A stretch of DNA of 64,000 nucleotides from Streptomyces sp. NBC_00457 (GCF_036014015.1 NZ_CP107905.1:310001-374000); one strand, 5' to 3'; shown: positions 8,430 through 16,888, counted from the stretch's first letter. Notes: generated from the sequence alone by a model not told the origin. Numbers and translations: made by a program.

Positions 8430-9101
8430 ATGCGTCCGCTGAAGCACGGCTACACCAACCGCACCGTCGGCGACGGTGCCATCGTGGAGAAGACCTATGA
8501 GGGTCCCGACGTCGAACTCAGGCTCCGTCGCGAACACACGCTGCTGACCCGGCTTCAGGACCGGTTGCCCGTGCCGCCGGTGCGCGCAGCGACCGCGACC
8601 ACCCTCACGCTCGGCTTCGTAGCTGGTGTGCCCGGCCAGGAACTCCTGGACGCCGGGCACCCTGTGGAGGTCCTGGCGAGCTGCGGGAAACTGCTGTGCC
8701 GTATCCACGCAACTGCACCGAGCGCGCTGAGGGTGGGCGCGCCCAGGGCGGGCAAGGTGCTCGTGCACGGCGACTTCGGCCCCAACAACGTACTGCTGGA
8801 TCCCGGCACTTTCGAGATCACCGCAGTGGTCGACTGGGAATTCGCGCACCTCGGGGATCCGGTCGAGGACCTGGCCTGGTGTGAGTGGGTCGTACGGATG
8901 CACCACCCCGAATACCGCGATGCACTCGGCCACTTCTTCCGGGCCTACGACGGGCAGGTGCCGCCCTGGCCGGTCCGCAGGGCCGCCATGCTGACCAGAT
9001 GCGAGACGCTGCGGCAGTTCTGCGACCGGTGGGAGCCGAACGGTCCGGGTGTGAAGCAGTGGCAGATGCGTGCCACCGCGACAGCGGGCTGGCAAGAGTA
9101 G
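8430..9101 (+). CDS. Aminoglycoside-phosphotransferase-like kinase
   Basis: A 223-aa protein of the APH/choline-kinase fold. The Brenner-type catalytic loop is VLVHGDFGPNNVLLD and the metal-binding loop is AVVDWEFAHLGDPVEDLAW. The N-terminal lobe has HGYTNRTVGDGAIVEKTY and a helix with Arg/Glu residues. It should transfer phosphate from ATP to a small hydroxylated molecule (sugar, antibiotic or choline-like); the substrate cannot be told. The start is uncertain: ATG 8430 is taken, but GTG 8403 or 8412 would add 6-9 residues, and the longer open frame back to 8100 is not protein-like. Confidence 0.8.
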   Translation: MRPLKHGYTNRTVGDGAIVEKTYEGPDVELRLRREHTLLTRLQDRLPVPPVRAATATTLTLGFVAGVPGQELLDAGHPVEVLASCGKLLCRIHATAPSALRVGAPRAGKVLVHGDFGPNNVLLDPGTFEITAVVDWEFAHLGDPVEDLAWCEWVVRMHHPEYRDALGHFFRAYDGQVPPWPVRRAAMLTRCETLRQFCDRWEPNGPGVKQWQMRATATAGWQE

Positions 9102-9139
9102 CCCGGGACCCGGACCACCGGCCGAGAGGGTCCGGGACC

Positions 9140-9450
9140 GTGACGCGCGGCCACATTGCGGTGCTGCCCTGTCCTGTGAACATCGAACACCGTGTGGTCT
9201 GGGTGCCTCCCGACATCCTCGGTCGCAAGCTGGCTACTCGCGTGCGTCAGAACGCCACCGCCATCGCCCAGAGCTTCACCGCCTACGCCTTCCCCGACGA
9301 GCAGTTCCCTGAGCGCATGCGCTACCGCGACTGGCCATGGCCGCCCACACAACCTGGTGGCTGCGACACGAGGGCGGCCGCATCCTGCTCGCCTCCAACA
9401 ACGGCCACGTCGCCTACACCAGCGACAACCCGGATGAGTTCCCGGAACGA
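9140..9450 (+). pseudogene. Frameshifted hypothetical protein
   Basis: Two overlapping frames read as one protein split by a shift near 9335. GTG 9140 begins TRGHIAVLPCPVNIEHRVVW and continues through ILGRKLATRVRQNATAIAQSFTAY. The next frame picks up at MAAHTTWWLRHEGGRILLASNNGHVAYTSDNPDEFPE. Both halves have normal composition and a beta-strand pattern. No family was recognised. Either the gene is broken or the shift is an assembly error. Confidence 0.45.
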
Positions 9451-9505
9451 GCCACCCCCTGTTGTCCCGGCTGCCCCCAACGGACCGAGGTGCCTGCCTG
9501 CGGAG

Positions 9506-10006
9506 TCACACCCGAGGTGGGGGTACCGGGAAGAGCATGCAGCTGCTGGTGGCGTGGGCGAGCAGTCGGTCCTTCGCGTCGACCAACTGGGCCTGGGCGA
9601 GGGCGGTTTGGCGGCCCTTGCTGACGACCGTGCCGATGGCGCGCACCGTACCCGTGTCCACGGTGATCCGCCGCAGGAACTTCACCGTCAGGTCGAGCGA
9701 GGTGTACGCCATGCCCTGCGGGAGGGTGGACTGGACTGCGCAGCCCGCCGCCGAGTCGAGCAGGGTGGCGAAGATGCCGCCGTGCACGCTGCCGATCGGG
9801 TTGTAGTGCTCCTCGCCCGGTGTCAGCGAGAAGACCGCCCTGCCGGGCTCCACCTCGTCCAGGGCGAAGTCGACGGTGTAGTTGATCGGCGGCGCCGGCA
9901 GCCGCCCCGCCTGCAGCTCGCGCAGGAAGTCGATGCCGGCCATGCGCCCGGCGGCCTCCGCCGAGATCGCGGGATCGTCCCATTGATACGTACGCGTTCG
10001 CCCCAC
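9506..10006 (-). CDS. PaaI-family (hot-dog fold) acyl-CoA thioesterase
   Basis: This 166-aa enzyme would hydrolyse acyl- or aryl-CoA thioesters. The hallmark motif HGGIFATLLDSAAGCAVQ (about residues 76-93) carries the helix-capping Gly and catalytic Asp/Glu region, followed by YTSLDLTVKFLRRIT and a second beta-hairpin with GRQTALAQAQL. It starts with GTG at 10006. It is divergent from an HxlR regulator across about 100 bp, with one copy of TGACTGTCA 20 bp upstream of the start, so it is probably the regulator's target. Confidence 0.85.
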   Translation of the reverse strand: MGRTRTYQWDDPAISAEAAGRMAGIDFLRELQAGRLPAPPINYTVDFALDEVEPGRAVFSLTPGEEHYNPIGSVHGGIFATLLDSAAGCAVQSTLPQGMAYTSLDLTVKFLRRITVDTGTVRAIGTVVSKGRQTALAQAQLVDAKDRLLAHATSSCMLFPVPPPRV

Positions 10007-10025
10007 GGTCCAGCGCCCTTCCCTC

Positions 10026-10080
10026 TGACTGTCAGCTGACTTTTTCCAGTGAAGCTAGACTTTCGTTCACCTGACTGTCA
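10026..10080. promoter_or_regulatory. Twin TGACTGTCA operators between thioesterase and HxlR
   Basis: Two identical 9-bp palindromes (TGAC-T-GTCA) lie at 10026-10034 and 10072-10080, 46 bp apart, in the divergent intergenic region. A possible -10 (TAGACT, 10056-10061) for the plus strand lies between them. The arrangement fits binding by the dimeric winged-helix HxlR protein encoded next door. Confidence 0.55.
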
Positions 10081-10110
10081 ATGGCGAAGGCAGGCCCTTA
10101 CGATGGCGGG

Positions 10111-10578
10111 ATGGAATGGCTTGAGGCGAGCACGGAGAACTGCCCCGTCCAGCGCACGCTCGACGTGATCGGGGAGAAATGGACGCTGCTGATCCTGCGG
10201 GACGCCGTCAACGGGGTTCGCCGCTTCGACGACTTCCACCGTCACATCGGCCTGTCGGAGGCCGTCCTCAGCGACCGCCTCCGCAAGCTGACCTCGGCCG
10301 GCATCCTCAAGACCGTCCCCTACCAGGAGCCCGGCAGCCGCTCCCGCAACGAATACCGCCTGACCCGCAAGGGCTGGGACCTGTGGCCCGTCCTGATGGC
10401 ACTGACCCAGTGGGGCGAGGCGTACGCCCTCGGCCCCGAGGGTCCCCCGCTGGACGTTCGCCACGCCGACTGCGACGCGCCGGTCCGCGTCGTCGTCCAA
10501 TGCTCCGCGGAGCACTCCACCCTCACTCCCCGTGAAGTCACCGCCCGGCTGGGAACAGGCGCCCGCCTCCGGCCATGA
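10111..10578 (+). CDS. HxlR-family winged-helix transcriptional regulator
   Basis: A 155-aa regulator whose N-terminal ENCPVQRTLDVIGEKWTLLILRDAVNGVRRFDDFHRHIGLSEAVLSDRLRKLTSAGIL is the HxlR signature, with the conserved early Cys that in some members senses oxidants or aldehydes. The wing contains EPGSRSRNEYRLTRKG. ATG 10111 is preferred because family proteins start close to the Cys; ATG 10081 would directly abut the operator palindrome. The C-terminal 40 residues contain three further cysteines. It probably controls itself and the divergent thioesterase. Confidence 0.88.
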   Translation: MEWLEASTENCPVQRTLDVIGEKWTLLILRDAVNGVRRFDDFHRHIGLSEAVLSDRLRKLTSAGILKTVPYQEPGSRSRNEYRLTRKGWDLWPVLMALTQWGEAYALGPEGPPLDVRHADCDAPVRVVVQCSAEHSTLTPREVTARLGTGARLRP

Positions 10579-11070
10579 GCCGGCGCACGATCCACTTCAG
10601 CGCGCCGCCGAACCGAACTCTGAACGTGGCGGCGATCTCGTCGGCGGTCGCGGTGGCGTAGGCGTAGGTCGATCGGCCGGTCGCCTCGATGCAGCCGTAT
10701 GGCGTCAGGCGGGACGGCCCTCGGTATCCCCCCTGGCGACTGCGCTCCTGTTGTGGCGCTCGCGACCGCGTGCTGGGTGGATCTGATGGACGGCACCCTC
10801 CCCCCGGGGCGAAGGCTTCGCCCTTGTCGGTGAGGTGGTACTCGTAGCGGCGGGGCCTTTCGCCGTAGGGACGGCGTTCGAGCATGCCGACGTCCGCACT
10901 CTGGGCCAGACGGAGTGAGCACGTCCCGGCAGGCCGAGCCCGCGCGCCCCATCCACTGTGTCGCGCCAGTACGGCCGGACCAGATCCATGCCCTTGGACG
11001 TGATCACGTACTTCGGCCGGCGCCGCGATCCTGGTTCCTTATAGGTCTCGGTGGCCAGGATCCCTGGACT
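10579..11070 (-). pseudogene. Degenerate second HxlR gene and adjoining fragments
   Basis: Minus-strand frames carry scraps of an HxlR protein. ATETYKEPGSRRRPKYVITSKGMDLV (about 11058-10980) is nearly identical to the matching region of the intact HxlR at 14729-15238, and RPRRYEYHLTDKGEAF (about 10850-10805) is another wing/helix segment from a third HxlR. They lie in different frames, separated by non-coding DNA. Towards 10580 a segment (TADEIAATFRVRFGGALKWIVRRLMAG) is of unknown origin. None of these can be functional. Confidence 0.6.
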
Positions 11071-11077
11071 CCAACCT

Positions 11078-11101
11078 CTGAGTTTACTTTTCTATACTCA
11101 G
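11078..11101. promoter_or_regulatory. HxlR-type operator, copy 1
   Basis: The site is TGAGTTTACTT, a 4-nt spacer, then ATACTCAG, an imperfect dyad. The same two half-sites recur at 15260-15282 beside an intact HxlR gene. A candidate -10 (TATACT) is embedded at 11093-11098 for the plus-strand oxidoreductase starting at 11220. The adjacent HxlR gene here is degenerate, so control may come from the distant intact copy. Confidence 0.6.
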
Positions 11102-11219
11102 AAAGTAGCGTCGTGGTCAGCACATCAACCCGGCCGCACGCGAGGAAACGGGCGCGCAGGGCGACCTGCGCGAAGAATCACATCGACCACCGGAACACCC
11201 ACGCAGAAAGGCGGCCGAC

Positions 11220-12233
11220 GTGAAGGCATTCGTCGTCGAGAAGTACGGCAAGGACGGAGTGCGCGCCGCCGAGGTACCTGAGCCGACCGTCGGAGACCGC
11301 GACGTCCTGGTCAGAGTGAGGGCCGCCAGCATCAACCCGCTGGACAAGATGATCCGCGACGGGGAGTTCAAACAGCTCATCAAGCACAAGCGTCCGTTCG
11401 TGCTCGGCCACGACCTCGCCGGCGTCGTAACCCGGGTCGGCGACGCCGTACACGGCTTCGAAGTCGGCGACGAGGTCTACGCCCGGCCACGCGACCTGCG
11501 GATCGGAGGCTTCGCGGAGTACATCGCGATCGACATGGACGATGTCGCGCCCAAGCCGGCCTCCCTGACCCACCAAGAGGCAGCCGCGGTGCCGCTGGTG
11601 GCCCTGGCCGCCTGGCAGGTTCTCGTCGACCGTGCCCACGTGAAGCCGGGCCAGAAGGTGCTCATCCACGCCGGTGCCGGTGGCCTCGGCTCGACGGTCA
11701 TCCAGCTCGCCAAGCACCTCGGCGCCACGGTGGCGACGACCGCGCGCACCGATTCCGAGAAGCTGGTCAGGAGCCTCGGCGCCGACATCGTCGTCGACTA
11801 CACCAAGGAAGACTTCGCGAAGGTGCTGTCCGGCTACGACCTGGTGCTGGACTCCCTGGGCGGAGAGAATCTCGAGAAATCCCTGACCGTACTGAAGCCC
11901 GGCGGCCTGGCCGTCAGTGTCGTCGGCCCGCCGGACCCCGCCTTTGCCAAGCAACTCGGCGCCCCCTCCATCCTGGGCCTGGTCATGAACGTACTCAGCC
12001 GCAAGATCCGCAAACAGGCGAAAGCGCTGGGCGTGCGCTACGAGTTCTTCTTCATGCAGGCCAACGGCTCCCAGCTGCGCAAACTCGGCGTCCTCTACGA
12101 CAGCGGGAAGCTCCGCCCGGTCATCGACACCACCTTCCCGTTCGACCGCACGCTCGAGGCGATGGCACACGTCGAGCAGGGCCGCACCAAGGCCGGCAAG
12201 GTCGTGGTCTCGATGGCACCCGACAACGAGTGA
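11220..12233 (+). CDS. NADP-dependent quinone-oxidoreductase-like MDR enzyme
   Basis: This 337-aa member of the zinc-independent medium-chain dehydrogenase/reductase group would reduce quinones or activated enones/aldehydes with NAD(P)H. The N-terminal GroES-like domain (about 1-120) has VLGHDLAGVV and lacks the structural-zinc cysteines. The Rossmann domain has VLIHAGAGGLGSTVIQLAKHLGA with the nucleotide loop, then the family's DSLGGENLEKS. It starts with GTG and an AAAGGCGG ribosome site. It lies downstream of a conserved HxlR-type operator, which fits the common pairing of HxlR sensors with reductases. Confidence 0.9.
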   Translation: MKAFVVEKYGKDGVRAAEVPEPTVGDRDVLVRVRAASINPLDKMIRDGEFKQLIKHKRPFVLGHDLAGVVTRVGDAVHGFEVGDEVYARPRDLRIGGFAEYIAIDMDDVAPKPASLTHQEAAAVPLVALAAWQVLVDRAHVKPGQKVLIHAGAGGLGSTVIQLAKHLGATVATTARTDSEKLVRSLGADIVVDYTKEDFAKVLSGYDLVLDSLGGENLEKSLTVLKPGGLAVSVVGPPDPAFAKQLGAPSILGLVMNVLSRKIRKQAKALGVRYEFFFMQANGSQLRKLGVLYDSGKLRPVIDTTFPFDRTLEAMAHVEQGRTKAGKVVVSMAPDNE

Positions 12234-12353
12234 GACAGCGCCGCCCACAGACCCTGACCCCGCTGGGTGCCGATGGCCGCCGACCTCACGGCGGCCGCGG
12301 TGTTCGGCTTCGGCGTGACGGACCGATACGACCGTAAGGAGTTCTGACTTCAC

Positions 12354-12416
12354 CGGAGGTGGACCAGACGATCCAGCAGATGGGGCACTGGCTCCGTCAG
12401 CACCTCGGCGCGTGAG
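12354..12416 (+). pseudogene. C-terminal scrap of an unidentified enzyme
   Basis: One frame reads PEVDQTIQQMGHWLRQHLGA followed by a stop, which looks like a genuine amphipathic C-terminal helix. The upstream part of the frame, from about 12260, is short and interrupted. Probably the tail of a deleted gene. Confidence 0.35.
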
Positions 12417-12527
12417 CGGCAGCCGCACCTGACGGCTTGGTCTGCCGGCCGGCATGCGGTACTTGTGTCCGACACTGCTCCGTACACAGCCCTACCACCG
12501 TCCCTCGATGCCACAAAGGAGTGCGCG

Positions 12528-14417
12528 ATGGAAACGTACGAGGATGTCTTCCGCGCCAGTACCGAGGACCCGGAGAGCTTCTGGCTGAAGGCGGCAGAGG
12601 GCATCGACTGGGATGTCGCTCCGCAACGCGCCTTGGATTCCTCGGGCGCACCCTTCTACCGCTGGTTTCCCGACAGCCGGCTCAACGTCTGCTTCAACGC
12701 GCTCGACCGACACGTCGAAGCCGGCCGAGGCGAACAACCCGCGCTCGTCTACGACTCCCCCGTGACCGACACCCGGCGCACCTACACCTACACGCAGCTG
12801 AGGAAAGAGGTGGCGGCCTTCGCCGGAGCACTCGCGCAGCTCGGCGTGGGGCACGGCGACCGCGTGGTGATCTACATGCCGATGGTCCCCGAGGCCGCCG
12901 TCGCCATGCTCGCCTGCGCACGCATCGGCGCCGTCCACTCGGTCGTCTTCGGTGGCTTCGCCCCGCGCGAACTCGCCCTCCGCATCGACGACGCGGCCCC
13001 CAAGGTGGTCGTCTCCGCCTCCTGCGGCATCGAGGGCAAGCGGGTCATCGCGTACAAGCCCCTGCTCGACCGGGCCATCGAACTCGCGGTCCACAAGCCT
13101 GAGAAGAACGTGATCCTGCAACGCCCGCAGGAACCGGCCGAGTTGGGGCCCGACGATCTCGACTGGGCCGATTTGGTCGCCGCCGCACCACCGGCCGCCT
13201 GTGTTCCCGTCGCCGCCACCGATCCCCTGTACATCCTCTACACATCCGGAACGACCGGAAAACCCAAGGGTGTCGTGCGCGACTGCGGCGGCTACGCGGT
13301 CGCCCTGCACTGGTCGATGGGCGCCGTGTACGACGTGGGCCCGGGCGAGACGATGTTCACCGGCTCCGACGTCGGCTGGGTCGTCGGGCACTCGTACATC
13401 GTCTACGGGCCCCTGCTGGCCGGCGCGACGACGGTTCTGTACGAGGGCAAGCCGGTCGGCACCCCGGACGCGGGCCAGTTCTGGCGCGTCGCCGCCGAGT
13501 ACCGGGTCAAGACCATGTTCACGGCACCCACCGCCTTCCGGGCCATCCGCAAGGAGGACCCGAAGGGGGCGCTCACCGCCGGCTACGACCTCTCCCACCT
13601 GCGCTACCTCTTCCTCGCCGGCGAGCGCCTCGACCCCGAGACGTACCACTGGGCGAGCGCTCTCCTGGACGTCCCTGTGATCGACCACTGGTGGCAGACC
13701 GAGACCGGCTGGCCCATCGTCGCCAACCCCGTCGGCATCGAAGCCGCGCCCGTCAAGCCCGGCTCCCCCACCCGCCCGCTGCCGGGCTGGGACGTCCGAG
13801 TCCTCGACCCTTCGGGCCAGCCGACGCCCGGGGGCGTCGACGGCGCGATCGTCGTCAGGCTGCCCCTGCCGCCCGGCGCACTGCCCACCCTCTGGAACGA
13901 CGACGACCGCTACGTCGCCTCCTACCTCTCCGCCTACGACGGCTACTACCTCACCGGCGACAGCGGCCACATCGACGAGGACGGCTATGTCTTCGTCATG
14001 GGCCGCACCGACGACGTCATCAACGTCGCCGGACACCGGCTGTCCACCGGCAGCATGGAAGAGGCCCTGGCCGCCCACCCCGACGTCGCTGAATGCGCCG
14101 TCATCGGCGTCGCCGACGAACTCAAGGGCCAGATCCCGCGCGGCTTCGTCGTCCTGAAGGCCGGCACCGACCGCGAACAGAGCCAGGTCGAGGCCGAACT
14201 CGTCCAGCTCGTCCGCGAACGCATCGGCGCCGTCGCCTCCCTCAAGGACGTCACGGTCGTGGCCGCCCTCCCCAAGACCCGCTCGGGAAAGATCCTCCGC
14301 AAGACCATGCGCGGCATCGCCGACGGCCGCGACGAGCCCATCCCCTCCACGGTGGACGACCACGGCGTCATCGATGCCCTACGCCCGGTTCTTCGCCGTG
14401 CCGGTCACACCCTCTGA
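12528..14417 (+). CDS. prpE: Propionyl/acetyl-CoA synthetase (PrpE type)
   Basis: A 629-aa ANL-superfamily ligase that activates a short-chain acyl acid with ATP and CoA through an acyl-adenylate. The N-terminal ACS domain (VFRASTEDPESFWLKAAEGIDW) is followed by the P-loop YTSGTTGKPKG (about 235-245), the WWQTETGWPI adenylate motif and YYLTGDSGHIDEDGY. The catalytic Lys588 sits in the C-terminal TRSGKILRK, the site acetylated in homologues. ATG 12528 has a perfect AAAGGAG 7 bp upstream; the further in-frame start at 12465 has none. WSMGAVYDVGPGE and the overall match favour propionate over acetate, but this is inferred. Confidence 0.88.
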   Translation: METYEDVFRASTEDPESFWLKAAEGIDWDVAPQRALDSSGAPFYRWFPDSRLNVCFNALDRHVEAGRGEQPALVYDSPVTDTRRTYTYTQLRKEVAAFAGALAQLGVGHGDRVVIYMPMVPEAAVAMLACARIGAVHSVVFGGFAPRELALRIDDAAPKVVVSASCGIEGKRVIAYKPLLDRAIELAVHKPEKNVILQRPQEPAELGPDDLDWADLVAAAPPAACVPVAATDPLYILYTSGTTGKPKGVVRDCGGYAVALHWSMGAVYDVGPGETMFTGSDVGWVVGHSYIVYGPLLAGATTVLYEGKPVGTPDAGQFWRVAAEYRVKTMFTAPTAFRAIRKEDPKGALTAGYDLSHLRYLFLAGERLDPETYHWASALLDVPVIDHWWQTETGWPIVANPVGIEAAPVKPGSPTRPLPGWDVRVLDPSGQPTPGGVDGAIVVRLPLPPGALPTLWNDDDRYVASYLSAYDGYYLTGDSGHIDEDGYVFVMGRTDDVINVAGHRLSTGSMEEALAAHPDVAECAVIGVADELKGQIPRGFVVLKAGTDREQSQVEAELVQLVRERIGAVASLKDVTVVAALPKTRSGKILRKTMRGIADGRDEPIPSTVDDHGVIDALRPVLRRAGHTL

Positions 14418-14539
14418 ACCGCTGGTAGGAGCCCTGCCCGACGGTGGGCGAGCGCATCCGGCGGTCTCCGCGCGCCACGGCACATCCACGACGCCGCCGC
14501 TCAGCCGCCGATCGAACGACTGCTGAACGCGGTGAACTG

Positions 14540-14690
14540 CATCCAGACGTACGTCCCCGTCGCCACGGAGCGGACCGCTGCGCACTGCGCTTCCTGGACC
14601 GCTCCCCGGCACGCAACCGCCGCTGGTGTGCCATGTCCCGCTGCGGAAACCGCACCACGGTCCGCCTCCGCCAGACGCGTGCACGACAGA
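14540..14690 (+). pseudogene. CGNR zinc-finger fragment
   Basis: The plus-strand translation ending near 14690 contains CALRFLDRSPARNRRWCAM and then SRCGNRTTVRLRQTRA, the diagnostic C-terminal zinc finger of CGNR/ABATE-type regulators (Cys...RRWC...CGNR). The N-terminal ABATE domain is absent and the frame runs into unrelated sequence on both sides, so only the tail survives. Confidence 0.6.
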
Positions 14691-14728
14691 GCGGCGGGAT
14701 CACGGCAGCTGACGGAAGAGTCCTCAGG

Positions 14729-15238
14729 TCATCCGGACGGTCTCATGCGAAAGGCGGGGCCGGGGACGCTCTCGATGTCCTTCACTTGCACCGGGTGGCC
14801 TTGTTCGCAGCCGATCTGGACACCGACGTGCGCGCCGCACTCGCGGTGTCGCGCCACTACCGCCGGCCCCTCCGGGTCTGCGCGATAGCGGTCGCCCCAC
14901 TGCAGCAGCCCCATCACGGCCGGCACCAGATCCATGCCTTTCGGGGTGATCACATACTTCGGCCGACTCCGCGAACCGGGCTCCTTGTACGTCTCGGTCG
15001 CCAGGATCCCTTCCCCCACCAGCATCCGAAGCCGCGTCGCCAGAAGGTTACGAGGACAGCCCAGCACACGTTCGAAGTCACCGAACCGGGACGAGCCGTA
15101 CCACACTTCACGCAGGATCAGGATCGTCCACTTCTCGCCCACGATCTCAAGAGTCCGCGCGATCGAGCAGTTGGACGTGTCCCGGTCGAGTCGGGTGTCC
15201 ATGCCGGTGTCTTGGAGAACTTCGGTCCACGCATCCAT
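14729..15238 (-). CDS. HxlR-family winged-helix transcriptional regulator
   Basis: A 169-aa regulator: NCSIARTLEIVGEKWTILILREVWYGSSRFGDFERVLGCPRNLLATRLRMLVGEGIL is the DNA-binding core with the early sensing Cys, and YKEPGSRSRPKYVITPKGMDLV is the wing. Additional cysteines (CGAH, CEQGH) lie in the C-terminus. An operator-like dyad (15260-15282) sits 22 bp upstream of its start, and a second copy is found at 11078-11101. The broken HxlR at about 11060-10980 is a close paralogue. Likely targets are itself, the plus-strand TetR remnant and the MDR oxidoreductase at 11220. Confidence 0.88.
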   Translation of the reverse strand: MDAWTEVLQDTGMDTRLDRDTSNCSIARTLEIVGEKWTILILREVWYGSSRFGDFERVLGCPRNLLATRLRMLVGEGILATETYKEPGSRSRPKYVITPKGMDLVPAVMGLLQWGDRYRADPEGPAVVARHRECGAHVGVQIGCEQGHPVQVKDIESVPGPAFRMRPSG

Positions 15239-15259
15239 GGGAGCGATTCTAATCGCGTT

Positions 15260-15282
15260 TGAGTTTACTTACAGATACTCAG
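15260..15282. promoter_or_regulatory. HxlR-type operator, copy 2
   Basis: TGAGTTTACTT, a 4-nt spacer, then ATACTCAG: identical half-sites to those at 11078-11101, with only the spacer changed (19 of 23 positions overall). It lies between the intact HxlR gene (minus) and the TetR remnant (plus). AT-rich sequence just beyond (TAATATTATATGCG) may provide promoter elements. Confidence 0.65.
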
Positions 15283-15322
15283 CCATCGGTAATATTATAT
15301 GCGTCAGATCATGAGCTAGCAG

Positions 15323-15900
15323 GTGACGCGGCAACGGATCAGCGAGAAGGCCGGCCACCGATTCAAGCAGGACGGGATAGACGGCTCGGGCATCTCGACA
15401 CTGATGGCGGACGCCGGGCTCACCAACGGAGCGTTTCTACGCCCACTTCGCCTCCAAGGACGTCCTCGTCGCCAAACGTCGTCGCCGAGGAACTGCGCAC
15501 GCAGGCGGAGAGCTACGACGCGCTGCGGCCCGGCCGACAGGGATTCGAGGACTTCGTTCGCGACTATCTGTCGCCCGAGCATCGTGACCAGCCGGGCGCC
15601 GGATGCCCGTCCGCCGCACTGCTCGACGAGATCGGCCGCTGCGCGGACGTCACCAAGCAGGCGTACACCGAAGGCGCGAAGGCCATCATGGCAGAGATCG
15701 CCGCCCGGCTGGCGCCTACGGATCCGCAGTCCGCTCGCGGCAAGGCCATCGGGCTCTTCACCATGATGGTGGGGACGCTGCAACTGTCCCGCGCCCTCAC
15801 CGACCACAAGTTCGCCGACGAGGTCCTCGAGCAGGGAATCGAGAACGCCCACGCGTTCATGCACCGAGAGGAACGACCGAGCCGCAGCAGTGTGGTGGTC
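15323..15900 (+). pseudogene. Frameshifted TetR-family regulator
   Basis: GTG 15323 opens with TRQRISEKAGHRFKQDGIDGSGISTLMADAGLTNGAF, a TetR HTH. The frame then shifts near 15440, and the rest continues in another frame: YAHFASKDVLVAKVVAEELR, then GCPSAALLDEIGRCADVTKQAYTEG...ALTDHKFADEVLEQGIENAHAF, a TetR_C-type ligand domain. No stop occurs at the expected end, so the 3' end is also altered. Its neighbour is the minus-strand alpha/beta hydrolase, probably the former target. Confidence 0.75.
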
Positions 15901-15949
15901 GACCTCTGCCGGGCGACCTCGACTCACGACCGCCCGTCCCTGGCACCCA

Positions 15950-16816
15950 CTACCGCTCAAGGAAGTCGAGGGCTTCCGCCACGAACTGCTCGTGGAACTG
16001 GAAAATGCCTCCGTGGCCGGCGTCAGGGTAGACGGCCACGTCGGCGTCCGGCAGTCGCCGGGCCAGGTCGAACGAGTTCTTCGTCGGCACCATCCTGTCA
16101 CTCTCGCCGTTGGCGACGAGCACGGGCTGATGGATCACGGAGAGGTCCTGGGGCTGCGCGAGCCCCCAGCGGTGGATCGCCTTGAGCTGGGCGAAGTACG
16201 ACGTGAGGGAGATCGCCTTGTCCCGGTCGTGGGTGCGCTCCTTGAGACGGGCCAGGAACTGCTTCCCGGCTCGGCGCCCGCCCGCGGTGCGGGTGAAGAA
16301 GAGGAACTGCTTCGGGTCCTGGAGCGTGAACAGGCCCCGGACGGTGTCGAGATGGGACAGCCGGGTCACGTTCTTGATGCCCTCCCCACCCGCGGGGCCG
16401 GTGCCCGTGAGGATCAGCTTACGGACGAGCTGCGGTTCGTCCTGGGCGATCACCTGGGCGATCATGCCGCCCATCGAGAAGCCGTGCATGTCGACCTGCT
16501 CGAGCCCGAGCGCCCGGATGAAGGTGACGGCATCCTTCGCCATCTCCTCGATGGTCTTCGGGGTCGAACCGCTGGAGGCTCCGACACCCCGGTTGTCGAA
16601 GGTGATGACGCGATGTCTGGCGGCGATGCCGTCGACGACCCGGGGGTCCCAGTTGTCGAGGACCGCGGCAAGGTGAGTGAGGAAGACCACCGGGACGCCG
16701 GCCTTCGGGCCCAGGTCGCGGTAGGCGAAGGTCACTCCCCCCGCGGTGAGGGTGTGGGTGGGTGCGTTCTTGTACGACGTGACCGCGTCGCCTCGTACTC
16801 CTTGAGCGTCGTTCAT
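15950..16816 (-). CDS. Alpha/beta-fold hydrolase
   Basis: A 288-aa serine hydrolase of the haloperoxidase/epoxide-hydrolase-like subfamily. The nucleophile elbow is GFSMGG (Ser at about 115), the oxyanion region is FLTHLAAVLDNWD, the acid is in NGESDRMVP and the His in DAGHGGIFQFHEQF. It starts with ATG and an AGAAGGG ribosome site. The upstream region is unusually AT-rich with a TATG-AC-CATA dyad. Adjacent to a broken TetR gene, it may now be unregulated. Substrate unknown; such enzymes often act on small esters or lactones. Confidence 0.85.
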   Translation of the reverse strand: MNDAQGVRGDAVTSYKNAPTHTLTAGGVTFAYRDLGPKAGVPVVFLTHLAAVLDNWDPRVVDGIAARHRVITFDNRGVGASSGSTPKTIEEMAKDAVTFIRALGLEQVDMHGFSMGGMIAQVIAQDEPQLVRKLILTGTGPAGGEGIKNVTRLSHLDTVRGLFTLQDPKQFLFFTRTAGGRRAGKQFLARLKERTHDRDKAISLTSYFAQLKAIHRWGLAQPQDLSVIHQPVLVANGESDRMVPTKNSFDLARRLPDADVAVYPDAGHGGIFQFHEQFVAEALDFLER

Positions 16817-16888
16817 GACCGTGCCCTTCTACCTGGGGTGTCTGGACAGCGACTGCGGTTCAGTCGAGTCCTTCCGTCAGCACGCCGG

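Noticed and set aside
12492..14363. 623-aa antisense frame opposite the acyl-CoA synthetase
   Set aside because: Shadow of codon bias; the plus strand has a complete ANL enzyme with start and ribosome site.
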